Position numbers and translations under genes: made by a program. Positions 1 to 5,267 of a DNA stretch of 9,976 nucleotides are shown here, piece by piece. Under the pieces are notes generated by a model. It saw only the letters and a list, made by a program, of their open reading frames with translations. It was not told where the DNA came from and made no database searches. Source of the DNA: Mycobacterium sp. (lineage in GTDB: Bacteria > Actinomycetota > Actinomycetes > Mycobacteriales > Mycobacteriaceae); the NCBI GenBank assembly GCA_018500005.2, contig JAHBAP020000391.1, positions 1-9,976 on the forward strand. The letters run 5' to 3'. Position 1 is the first letter of the stretch, and each line of letters begins with the position of its first letter.

Positions 1-825
1 CCGCCACAGTGCCGAGACCGGCCCGTGGCCGCCGCCCAACGGGTAGGCCGACCTCAGGCATTCGGTCACCCACTGTTTTGCGAACGCGACGGCTTCGGGC
101 ATCGGATAGCCGTTGGCCAGTGCGCAGGCGGTCGCCGCTGCCAGCGTGTCGCCGGCCCCGTGGTCGTGCACGGTGTTGATGCGTGGCGCATCGAACTCGT
201 GGAAACCGTTGCCGTCGTAGAGCAGATCGGGGCTGTCGGGAGCCGACCGCAGGTGGCCACCCTTGACCAGAGCCCATTGCGGGCCGAGATCGTGGAGGGC
301 TTTGGCCGCCTCGTGCTGAGTCTTCGTGTCGACCACGTCGATACCGACGAGCAGTCGGACCTCATCGAGGTTGGGTGTGACCAGGCTGGCCAGCGGGAAC
401 AACCGGGTGCGCAGGGTGTCCAGCGCCGAAGGGTGCAGCAACGGTTCGCCATGCATCGATGCGCAGACCGGGTCGACGATCAACGGGGTGGTGCCGGCCA
501 GGCCCAGCCTGCCCCAGCAATCCGCGACGGTCTCGATGATCTCCGAGGAGGCCAGCATCCCGGTCTTGGCCGCCTGAAGGCCGATATCGGTAGCGACGGC
601 ATCGATCTGTCCGGCGATGATGGCCGGCGGAATCTCGTGAAAACCCTTGACGCCCAGCGAGTTCTGGATCGTCACCGCTGTCACGGCGACCAGGGAATGA
701 ACTCCGAGCAACGCGAACGTGCGCATATCGGCCTGAATCCCCGCGGCGCCGCCCGAGTCCGAACCCGCGATGGTCAGTACTCGCGCCGGGGTGCTCCCCG
801 GCGGTGTCAACGGCAGAAACTCCAC
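1..825 (-). CDS. thiD: ThiD, hydroxymethylpyrimidine / phosphomethylpyrimidine kinase (3' end cut by window edge)
   Basis: This cytoplasmic ribokinase-fold enzyme phosphorylates HMP and then HMP-P to HMP-PP, the pyrimidine half of thiamine. The frame is open from a GTG at 825 to the window edge (275 codons). The N-terminal motif AGSDSGGAAGIQADMRT (residues 20-36) is the substrate-binding signature of the family. DPVCASMHG, TPNLDEVRLL and VKGGHLRS follow. The anion-hole/catalytic motif is HDHGAGDT (220-227), with Asp226 where E. coli ThiD has Cys in GTGC. The last visible residues, GHGPVSALWR, match the extreme C-terminus of mycobacterial ThiD, so probably only about two residues are missing. 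GTG 825 is favoured because GGGAGGG (837-831) lies 5 nt upstream. The neighbouring gene upstream is divergent; thiC is not adjacent on this side, unlike in M. tuberculosis (from memory). Identity is secure. Confidence 0.95.
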   Translation of the reverse strand, partial: MEFLPLTPPGSTPARVLTIAGSDSGGAAGIQADMRTFALLGVHSLVAVTAVTIQNSLGVKGFHEIPPAIIAGQIDAVATDIGLQAAKTGMLASSEIIETVADCWGRLGLAGTTPLIVDPVCASMHGEPLLHPSALDTLRTRLFPLASLVTPNLDEVRLLVGIDVVDTKTQHEAAKALHDLGPQWALVKGGHLRSAPDSPDLLYDGNGFHEFDAPRINTVHDHGAGDTLAAATACALANGYPMPEAVAFAKQWVTECLRSAYPLGGGHGPVSALWR

Positions 826-855
826 CCGATCCCTCCCGTTGGCTTCGTCGCTTTC

Positions 856-861
856 ACGCTA
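856..861 (-). promoter_or_regulatory. Candidate -10 hexamer of thiD
   Basis: The minus strand reads TAGCGT, which fits the mycobacterial TANNNT -10 pattern. A transcript starting about 7 nt downstream would carry a short leader of roughly 24 nt containing the GGGAGGG ribosome binding site. I see no good -35 hexamer; that position overlaps the inverted repeat at 865-890. The call rests on pattern matching only. Confidence 0.35.
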
Positions 862-864
862 GCA

Positions 865-890
865 GGGAGGCACTCCGGCCAGTGCGTCCC
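865..890. repeat. 26-bp imperfect palindrome between thiD and the divergent oxidoreductase gene (candidate operator)
   Basis: The arms GGGAGGCACT (865-874) and AGTGCGTCCC (881-890) are reverse complements at 9 of 10 positions, separated by CCGGCC. The element lies just upstream of the putative thiD -10 and about 32 bp upstream of the putative -10 of the gene starting at 934. A dimeric regulator bound here could affect both promoters. Arm length and position support an operator; no regulator is identified. It could also form a hairpin if thiD transcription starts further upstream. Confidence 0.45.
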
Positions 891-921
891 GCAAACGATT
901 CTGGTCGGGCGTTCGGGTGGG

Positions 922-934
922 TACGGTTCTGCTG
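922..934 (+). promoter_or_regulatory. Candidate leaderless promoter (-10 TACGGT) for the oxidoreductase gene
   Basis: TACGGT (922-927) fits TANNNT and is followed by exactly 6 nt and then the GTG at 934. A transcript starting at that G would be leaderless, a common arrangement in mycobacteria. Only a weak, distant purine stretch (about 915-921) could serve as a Shine-Dalgarno. No clear -35 is visible; TTCTGG (899-904) has 17-nt spacing but is a poor match. Confidence 0.45.
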
Positions 935-1950
935 TGGACCTGACCAATCGCCAGATCGTGCTGCGCAGACGTCCAGTCGGACTGGTCAAACCCGGCGACA
1001 CCGAACTCGTAGCCGTCCCCGCGCCGCAACCGGCGGCGGGTGAGGCATTGTTGCGAACCACCTACGTTGGCCTCGACGCGGCGGTCCGGACCTGGCTCGA
1101 CGACCGTCCCGGCTACCTGCCCCCGGTCGTCATCGGTGAGGTGATCCGCGCGGCAGGTGTCGGCGAGGTGGTCGAATCACGTTGCGATGCATACAAAGTC
1201 GGCGACATCGTCACCACCCTCACTGGTTTCCAGGAATATGTGATCATTCGAGACGACGTGTTCAGCACGCCCATCCCCGGCGAGACCGATCAGGCCGCGA
1301 TCATGAGTGTGTACGGATCCGGTGGTGCCACCGCGTACTTCGGAATGACGGAGGTCGGCCGTCCGAAGCCGGGGGAGACCGTCGTGGTTTCCGCCGCGGC
1401 CGGGGCGACCGGGTCGATCGCCGGGCAGGTCGCCAAGATCGCCGGAGCGCGGGTGGTGGGCATTGCCGGCGGTCCGCGGAAGTGCCGGGTCGTGGTGGAG
1501 GACTTCGGCTTCGACGCGTGCATCGACTACAAGAACGAGGACGTGCCGGCCGCCCTGAAGCAGAACTGCCCCAGGGGAATCAACGTCTATTACGACAATG
1601 TCGGCGGCGAGATCCTCAACGCGGTACTCGGCCGATTGGCGCCCAAGGCGCGGGTGGTGCTGTGCGGGGTCATCTCGAGTTATCTGACCGGCGAGCATCC
1701 CGGCCCGTCGAACTACGTCAACCTGCTCGCCAAGACCGCCTCGATGCAGGGCTTCAACGCATTGGAGATGTGGGATCGCTTCGACGAAGCGTTCACCGAA
1801 CTGCGGCGCTGGGGACGTGAGGGCAAGTTGGTGCACCGCGAGACGATCCTGGACGGATTGGAATCCTGTGTGGACGCGCTCAATGGACTGTTCACCGGGG
1901 CGAACATCGGCAAGATGCTGGTGAAGGTCAGCGAAGCGACCGGGGGATGA
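934..1950 (+). CDS. Zinc-independent medium-chain NADP-dependent oxidoreductase (CurA / PTGR1-like)
   Basis: This 338-residue protein belongs to the medium-chain dehydrogenase/reductase group that includes leukotriene B4 dehydrogenase/prostaglandin reductase and bacterial CurA, which reduce activated C=C bonds of enones with NADPH. The start TNRQIVLRRRPVG resembles the family's usual opening and supports GTG 934. A GroES-like N-terminal half is followed by a Rossmann half with SAAAGATGS (153-161), the nucleotide-binding glycine loop. GIAGGPRKC (176-184) follows, and its basic residues normally contact the NADP 2'-phosphate. YYDNVGGEILN is the typical downstream motif. There are no structural or catalytic zinc cysteine clusters. 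The frame is open upstream of 934, but that DNA is antisense to thiD. It is followed after 4 bp by the FAD oxidoreductase gene, so the two are probably co-transcribed. The physiological substrate cannot be deduced. Confidence 0.9.
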   Translation: MDLTNRQIVLRRRPVGLVKPGDTELVAVPAPQPAAGEALLRTTYVGLDAAVRTWLDDRPGYLPPVVIGEVIRAAGVGEVVESRCDAYKVGDIVTTLTGFQEYVIIRDDVFSTPIPGETDQAAIMSVYGSGGATAYFGMTEVGRPKPGETVVVSAAAGATGSIAGQVAKIAGARVVGIAGGPRKCRVVVEDFGFDACIDYKNEDVPAALKQNCPRGINVYYDNVGGEILNAVLGRLAPKARVVLCGVISSYLTGEHPGPSNYVNLLAKTASMQGFNALEMWDRFDEAFTELRRWGREGKLVHRETILDGLESCVDALNGLFTGANIGKMLVKVSEATGG

Positions 1951-1954
1951 ATCA

Positions 1955-2893
1955 GTGCGTGTCGGGATAGTCGGTGCCGGAATCGCAGGTCTGGCCTGCG
2001 CCGAGGGGTTGGCCCGCCGGGGCCACGAGGTGGTGCTGTTCGACAAAGGGCGCGGGCCCGGCGGCCGCATGTCGACGCGCCGGATCGAGACGGCCCAGGG
2101 GATCGCGCATTTCGACCACGGCGCGCAGTACTTCACCGCGCGTGACGCAGACTTTCAGTCGCAGGTGGCAACCTGGATCTCCGACGGCGTCGTTGCCCGG
2201 TGGCCGGCGGCCGGTGAGGACGCTCATGTCGGGGTGCCCGCGATGAATGCGCCGATTCGTCGAATGGCGGAGCGTCACCCGGTGCACTGGTCGTCGCTTG
2301 TCACCGCGGTGGTTCGGCACGGTGACGGCTGGCGGTTGGTTTTGGGCGGCGGTGAGTTCCATGACGTGGATCTGGCTGTGATGGCGGTACCTGCCGAACA
2401 GGCCGCAGCGCTTCTCGCCGACATAACGCCCGATCTGGCATCACATGCCTGCGCCGCGGTCAGCGCACCGTGCTGGACCGTCATGCTGGCCTTCTCGCAA
2501 CGCGTCCCGGTCACGCCGGACTGCCTGACGGCGAAGGGGCCGATCGGCTGGGCGGCGCGCAACAACGCCAAGCCAGGCCGGACCGGGCCGGAGAGTTGGG
2601 TGGTTCAGGCCACCCCGGAGTGGTCGCGAAGCCACATCGATGGCACATCCGATGACGTGGCCGATGAACTGATCGACGCACTCGGCCGGGAGTCGGGTAC
2701 CGGATTGCCGCCCCGGATCGCCACCGCCGCTCACCTGTGGCGCTTCGCCCGCTGCGCCGAGGGGGGCTCGGGCGTCATCCTGGACGGGGAGCGTCGCCTC
2801 GGACTCTGCGGTGACTGGCTGATCGGGCCCCGAGTGGAATCCGCCTGGCTCTCGGGTGCGCGTCTTGCCGAGCGGATCGGCGCCGGCTCTTAG
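1955..2893 (+). CDS. Renalase-like NAD(P)/FAD-dependent oxidoreductase
   Basis: This 312-residue flavoprotein has a dinucleotide-binding N-terminus: GAGIAGLACAEGLARRG (7-23), an acidic residue ending beta-2 (Asp30) and GRGPGGRMSTRR (32-43), the GG-R motif of amine-oxidase-type FAD enzymes. HFDHGAQYFTAR (52-63) and the C-terminal GDWLIGPRVESAWLSG (286-301) are hallmarks of the renalase/COG3380 group; the latter closes over the isoalloxazine and FAD phosphates. Renalases oxidise aberrant reduced nicotinamide isomers, but many bacterial members are uncharacterised, so the substrate is open. GTG 1955 is preceded by GGGGGA about 7 nt upstream, and the gene starts 4 bp after the previous stop. That suggests translational coupling with the reductase. 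Its TAG stop (2891-2893) overlaps the stop of convergent xthA. Confidence 0.88.
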   Translation: MRVGIVGAGIAGLACAEGLARRGHEVVLFDKGRGPGGRMSTRRIETAQGIAHFDHGAQYFTARDADFQSQVATWISDGVVARWPAAGEDAHVGVPAMNAPIRRMAERHPVHWSSLVTAVVRHGDGWRLVLGGGEFHDVDLAVMAVPAEQAAALLADITPDLASHACAAVSAPCWTVMLAFSQRVPVTPDCLTAKGPIGWAARNNAKPGRTGPESWVVQATPEWSRSHIDGTSDDVADELIDALGRESGTGLPPRIATAAHLWRFARCAEGGSGVILDGERRLGLCGDWLIGPRVESAWLSGARLAERIGAGS

Positions 2894-3702
2894 CGCACCT
2901 CGATGAAGACCGGCGCGTGATCGCTCGGTGCGCCGATCCGGTCCTTGCCGCTCTTGCGTTCGTCCCGCACGATCTCGGCGTGCGCCACCCGCCGCGCCAA
3001 GGCAGGCGAGGCCAGGATGAAGTCGATCCGCATGCCCTGTCTCTTCGGGAACCGGAGTTGGGTGTAGTCCCAGTAGGTGAACTCGCCCGGGGTGAACGAG
3101 CGCACCACGTCTGCGTAGGTCGACTCGATGGCCGCGAATGCCGTGCGTTCCGGTTCGGTGACGTGCGTGCTGTTGGCGAAGACCGCCATATCCCAGACGT
3201 CCTCGTCGAGCGGTGCGATGTTCCAGTCGCCCGTCAGGGCGATCTCGACTTCCGGATCCTTGGCGATCCACGACTGCGCTGTTTCCTGAAGTGCGGCAAG
3301 CCATTCCAGCTTGTACTGGTAGTGCGGATCGGTGATTGCGCGGCCGTTGGGAACGTAGAGGCTCCACACCTGCAACCCCGCGCAGGTGGCGCCCAGGGCG
3401 CGGGCCTCGGTGGCTGGACCGTCCTTGCCGCCACTCCAGGCCGGTTGGCCGTCGAAACCGATCTGAACATCGTCGAATCCGACTCGGGAGGCGATCGCCA
3501 CGCCGTTCCACTGGTCGTGCCCGGAGTGCACCACCTCGTAGCCGGCGCCCAGAAACGTCATGGCCGGGAACTGCTCGTCGGAGCACTTGGTCTCCTGCAT
3601 GGCCAGCACGTCGATCTCGGCACGCTGCATCCAGTCGAGCACGCGGTCGACCCGCGTCCGGATGGAATTGACGTTCCAGGTTGCGACGCGCAGGGATTGC
3701 AT
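2890..3702 (-). CDS. xthA: Exodeoxyribonuclease III / AP endonuclease
   Basis: XthA cuts DNA 5' of abasic sites and removes 3'-blocking groups in base-excision repair. The 270-residue protein has all signature motifs of the endonuclease/exonuclease/phosphatase fold: TWNVNS (8-13), the metal ligand Glu37 in QETK (36-39), the Tyr in YVPNG (116-120), GDWNIAP (158-164) and the catalytic C-terminal SDHAP (260-264; Asp261 and His262). Length is normal for the family. The ATG at 3702 lies 10 nt after the def stop and has only a weak upstream purine stretch, so expression probably depends on def transcription. Its TAA (2892-2890) overlaps the TAG of the convergent FAD oxidoreductase gene. In M. tuberculosis a GNAT acetyltransferase gene lies between def and xthA (from memory); it is absent here. 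Confidence 0.96.
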   Translation of the reverse strand: MQSLRVATWNVNSIRTRVDRVLDWMQRAEIDVLAMQETKCSDEQFPAMTFLGAGYEVVHSGHDQWNGVAIASRVGFDDVQIGFDGQPAWSGGKDGPATEARALGATCAGLQVWSLYVPNGRAITDPHYQYKLEWLAALQETAQSWIAKDPEVEIALTGDWNIAPLDEDVWDMAVFANSTHVTEPERTAFAAIESTYADVVRSFTPGEFTYWDYTQLRFPKRQGMRIDFILASPALARRVAHAEIVRDERKSGKDRIGAPSDHAPVFIEVR

Positions 3703-3712
3703 GGTGAGTTAC

Positions 3713-4306
3713 CTAGTGGCCGAACGGATCCGGCACTTCGCCCGGCATCCAGGACAATCCGGGAACGCCCCACCCATGCGACTTCGCCGAGCGTTTGGCG
3801 GCCCTGGCGTGCCTGCCGAGCAGGGTGTCGACGTAGAGGAAACCGTCGAGGTGGCCCGTTTCGTGCTGAAGCATCCGGGCGAACAACCCGGTGCCCTCCA
3901 GGGTCACCGGATTGCCGTCGGCGTCCAGACCCGTGACCCGGGCCCATTCCGCCCGTCCACACGGGAACGACTCGCCCGGGACCGACAGACAGCCTTCGTC
4001 ATCGGTTTCCGGGTCCGGCATCGTCTCGGGGATCTCGGAGGTTTCCAGAACCGGGTTGATGACCACCCCGCGACGGTAGGCGGCCTTGCCCCGATCCTCG
4101 GCGCAGTCGTAGACGAACAACCGCAGACCGACACCGATCTGGTTGGCGGCCAGGCCAACCCCGTGCGCAGCGTCCATGGTGTCGTACATATCGGTGATCA
4201 GATCGGCCACATCTGGCGGTAGTGCGCCGTCGGGGCCGACCGGCACCGGCGCGGTCGGGGAGTGCAGAACTGGGTCACCGAGGATGACGATGGGTCGGAC
4301 TGCCAT
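3713..4306 (-). CDS. def: Peptide deformylase
   Basis: Def removes the formyl group from the N-terminal Met of nascent proteins, using a catalytic metal. The 197-residue protein carries the three family motifs: GVGLAANQ (49-56), EGCLS (104-108; metal ligand Cys106) and QHETGHLDG (147-155; ligands His148 and His152, catalytic Glu149). It has the mycobacterial C-terminal extension ending [13 protein letters not shown] 4306 gives the length and MAV start of the M. tuberculosis enzyme; an upstream in-frame ATG at 4357 would add 17 unlikely residues. No Shine-Dalgarno precedes 4306, but TAAACT lies 8 nt upstream, suggesting a leaderless or near-leaderless mRNA. The gene is first in a unit with xthA and divergent from the DUF3263 gene. 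Confidence 0.96.
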   Translation of the reverse strand: MAVRPIVILGDPVLHSPTAPVPVGPDGALPPDVADLITDMYDTMDAAHGVGLAANQIGVGLRLFVYDCAEDRGKAAYRRGVVINPVLETSEIPETMPDPETDDEGCLSVPGESFPCGRAEWARVTGLDADGNPVTLEGTGLFARMLQHETGHLDGFLYVDTLLGRHARAAKRSAKSHGWGVPGLSWMPGEVPDPFGH

Positions 4307-4314
4307 GATCGGCA

Positions 4315-4320
4315 AGTTTA
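4315..4320 (-). promoter_or_regulatory. Candidate -10 hexamer of def (near-leaderless)
   Basis: The minus strand reads TAAACT, matching TANNNT, with 8 nt before the def ATG. No Shine-Dalgarno is visible in those 8 nt, so an mRNA beginning at or within a few nt of the ATG is the simplest explanation. No -35 consensus is seen. Confidence 0.4.
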
Positions 4321-4350
4321 AAGAGTCTCCGACGCGCGGGGTGCGGTGCC

Positions 4351-4381
4351 ATGTCATTCAGCGCCGACGTGATTGAATGAC
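4351..4381. repeat. Inverted repeat GTCATTCA / TGAATGAC (candidate operator)
   Basis: GTCATTCA (4353-4360) and TGAATGAC (4374-4381) are perfect 8-bp reverse complements separated by 13 nt, in the 131-bp gap between divergent def and the DUF3263 gene. It lies upstream of both starts. Together with the further copy at 4407-4415 it looks like a cluster of half-sites for a DNA-binding protein. A hairpin role is less likely with a 13-nt loop and 8-bp arms. Confidence 0.45.
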
Positions 4382-4406
4382 CCGCGGTAGCAGTAGAACC
4401 ACAGGT

Positions 4407-4415
4407 ATGTCATTC
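4407..4415 (+). repeat. Third ATGTCATTC element, direct repeat of 4351-4359
   Basis: ATGTCATTC recurs exactly, 56 bp downstream of the first copy, and sits at the position expected for the promoter of the DUF3263 gene. It is only 22 bp before that gene's ATG and overlaps TATGTC, a weak -10 look-alike. A repressor bound here would cover the promoter. Recurrence of nine identical bases in 65 bp is the evidence; function is inferred. Confidence 0.4.
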
Positions 4416-4437
4416 GTTGAAAGGGTCCACGAATCGC

Positions 4438-4746
4438 ATGGACGGCGCCACGGTAAGGGCCGAGCGGGCGGTCGACGACGCCGAACTACCTGATGGGCTG
4501 AGTCGGCGGGAGTACGACATCCTGGCGTTCGAGCGCCAGTGGTGGAAGTACGCCGGCGCCAAGGAAGAGGCCATCAAGGATCTCTTCTCGATGTCGGCGA
4601 CCCGCTATTACCAAGTGCTCAACACGCTGGTCGACCGGCCCGAAGCGCTGGCCGCCGATCCGATGTTGGTCAAGCGGTTGCGCCGGTTGCGGGCCAGCAG
4701 GCAGAAGGCCCGGGCCGCGCGACGGCTGGGCTTCGAGGTCCCCTGA
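4438..4746 (+). CDS. DUF3263 protein, small helix-turn-helix-like DNA-binding candidate
   Basis: This 102-residue acidic-to-basic protein is the orthologue of M. tuberculosis Rv0430, judged by length, sequence and position next to def. It is a member of the actinobacterial DUF3263 family, whose role is not established as far as I know. After LSRREYDILAFERQWWKYAG (21-40), residues 41-64 (AKEEAIKDLFSMSATRYYQV onward) read like a sigma-region-4 or HTH unit. The tail is very basic (LVKRLRRLRASRQKARAARR), as in nucleic-acid-binding proteins. ATG 4438 is preferred over TTG 4417 because it gives the orthologue's length; GAAAGGG (4419-4425) is the likely ribosome site, though 12 nt away. A strong hairpin directly follows its stop. 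It may bind the repeats in its own promoter region; that is inference. Confidence 0.85.
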   Translation: MDGATVRAERAVDDAELPDGLSRREYDILAFERQWWKYAGAKEEAIKDLFSMSATRYYQVLNTLVDRPEALAADPMLVKRLRRLRASRQKARAARRLGFEVP

Positions 4747-4793
4747 CCGTGCCCCGCGGGCCAGGGCTCTCCCGGCCTCTGCGGCTGGCACGG
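4747..4793 (+). terminator. GC-rich hairpin directly after the DUF3263 stop codon (terminator or attenuator)
   Basis: The 7-bp arms CCGTGCC (4747-4753) and GGCACGG (4787-4793) pair perfectly. The stem continues with CCGC (4754-4757) to GCGG (4781-4784) across a 2-nt bulge, and GGCC (4759-4762) to GGCC (4774-4777) can extend it. It starts at the base after the TGA and ends 14 nt before the virR ATG. There is no U-tract, so it is either a tail-less mycobacterial-type terminator or an RNA structure limiting read-through into virR. Confidence 0.45.
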
Positions 4794-4794
4794 A

Positions 4795-4800
4795 TAAGGT
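4795..4800 (+). promoter_or_regulatory. Candidate -10 TAAGGT for virR, or its Shine-Dalgarno
   Basis: TAAGGT fits TANNNT and is followed by 7 nt and then the virR ATG, which would give a leaderless mRNA starting at or next to the ATG. The AAGG within it could instead act as a ribosome binding site at 8-nt spacing on a read-through transcript. The sequence alone does not decide between the two. The hairpin immediately upstream favours a separate promoter. Confidence 0.4.
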
Positions 4801-4807
4801 ATCCACG

Positions 4808-5257
4808 ATGAACGAGCGCGTCCCCGATTCCTCCGGGCTCCCCCTGCGCGCCATGGTCATGGTGCTGCTCTTCCTCGGCGTGATCTTCCTCCTGGTCGGA
4901 TTCCAGGCGATGACGTCGGGCAATGACGCCAACGAGGAGACGCCCGCGGTCACCGCCACCACCACGACCACCAAGCCGCCGGCCCCGAAGGCCGATGTCC
5001 GGGTGTTCAGCGTGGCCGGCGACGATGCTGCGGCCACCCGCACGGCCGATCGGCTGCGCGAAGCGGGCTGGAACGTCACCGAGTCGGCCACCATCGCCGC
5101 AGCCGATGTGCCCGCCACGACGGTCTACTTCGGGACCGCAGAGGGTGAGCAGGCCGCCGCAGAAGCCGTCGGCAAGGTCCTGGAGGCACCCGTGCAGGCC
5201 CGAATTCCCGACATCACCGAACAGCCACCGGGCGTGATCGTGCTGGTGACCGGCTAG
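4808..5257 (+). CDS. virR: VirR orthologue, membrane-anchored LytR_C-domain protein
   Basis: This 149-residue protein has a short cytoplasmic N-terminus, one membrane helix (about 14-34), a Thr/Pro-rich extracytoplasmic linker (about 35-61, with a TTTTT run) and a C-terminal LytR_C domain (about 62-149; [29 protein letters not shown]). Position between the DUF3263 gene and sodC identifies it as the orthologue of Rv0431/VirR. In M. tuberculosis VirR restrains membrane-vesicle release and works with LCP-type cell-wall ligases, so an envelope role outside the membrane is expected here. The M. tuberculosis protein is about 15 residues longer; the difference is probably in the N-terminus or linker. 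ATG 4808 follows TAAGGT. The stop codon forms part of the putative sodC -10 hexamer, 10 nt before the sodC ATG. Confidence 0.88.
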   Translation: MNERVPDSSGLPLRAMVMVLLFLGVIFLLVGFQAMTSGNDANEETPAVTATTTTTKPPAPKADVRVFSVAGDDAAATRTADRLREAGWNVTESATIAAADVPATTVYFGTAEGEQAAAEAVGKVLEAPVQARIPDITEQPPGVIVLVTG

Positions 5258-5260
5258 GCT
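5255..5260 (+). promoter_or_regulatory. Candidate leaderless sodC promoter (-10 TAGGCT) overlapping the virR stop codon
   Basis: TAGGCT fits TANNNT; its first three bases are the virR stop codon TAG. Seven nt follow, then the sodC ATG. The 20 nt before that ATG contain no Shine-Dalgarno, and an in-frame stop at 5247-5249 rules out an earlier start. A leaderless transcript beginning at the ATG fits best. Termination-reinitiation from virR is the alternative. No -35 consensus is seen. Confidence 0.45.
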
Positions 5261-5267
5261 CTGCGAC

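Noticed and set aside
25..933. Long N-terminal extension of the reductase frame
   Set aside because: This stretch is antisense to thiD. The family's normal N-terminus begins at GTG 934, which also has a leaderless-type promoter at the right spacing.
826..933. TPP riboswitch upstream of thiD
   Set aside because: The gap is short and I cannot find the conserved CUGAGA-type thi-box sequence on the minus strand. The palindrome there does not resemble the aptamer.
1177..2136. Open frame of 319 codons antisense to the reductase gene
   Set aside because: The reductase frame has full NADP-binding and family motifs. The antisense product has none and spans the reductase/FAD gene junction.
2441..3586. 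Open frame of 381 codons on the minus strand in a different frame from xthA
   Set aside because: It overlaps xthA in the same orientation and the FAD enzyme gene in antisense. The translation is Arg-rich and motif-free.
4417..4437. TTG start for the DUF3263 protein
   Set aside because: It would use the GAAAGGG ribosome site region as coding sequence and exceed the length recalled for the M. tuberculosis orthologue; ATG 4438 fits both.
4953..4995. ACC/ACG-rich stretch in virR considered as a microsatellite
   Set aside because: It encodes the Thr/Pro linker between the membrane helix and the LytR_C domain, with mixed codons. It is a normal low-complexity linker rather than a tandem repeat.
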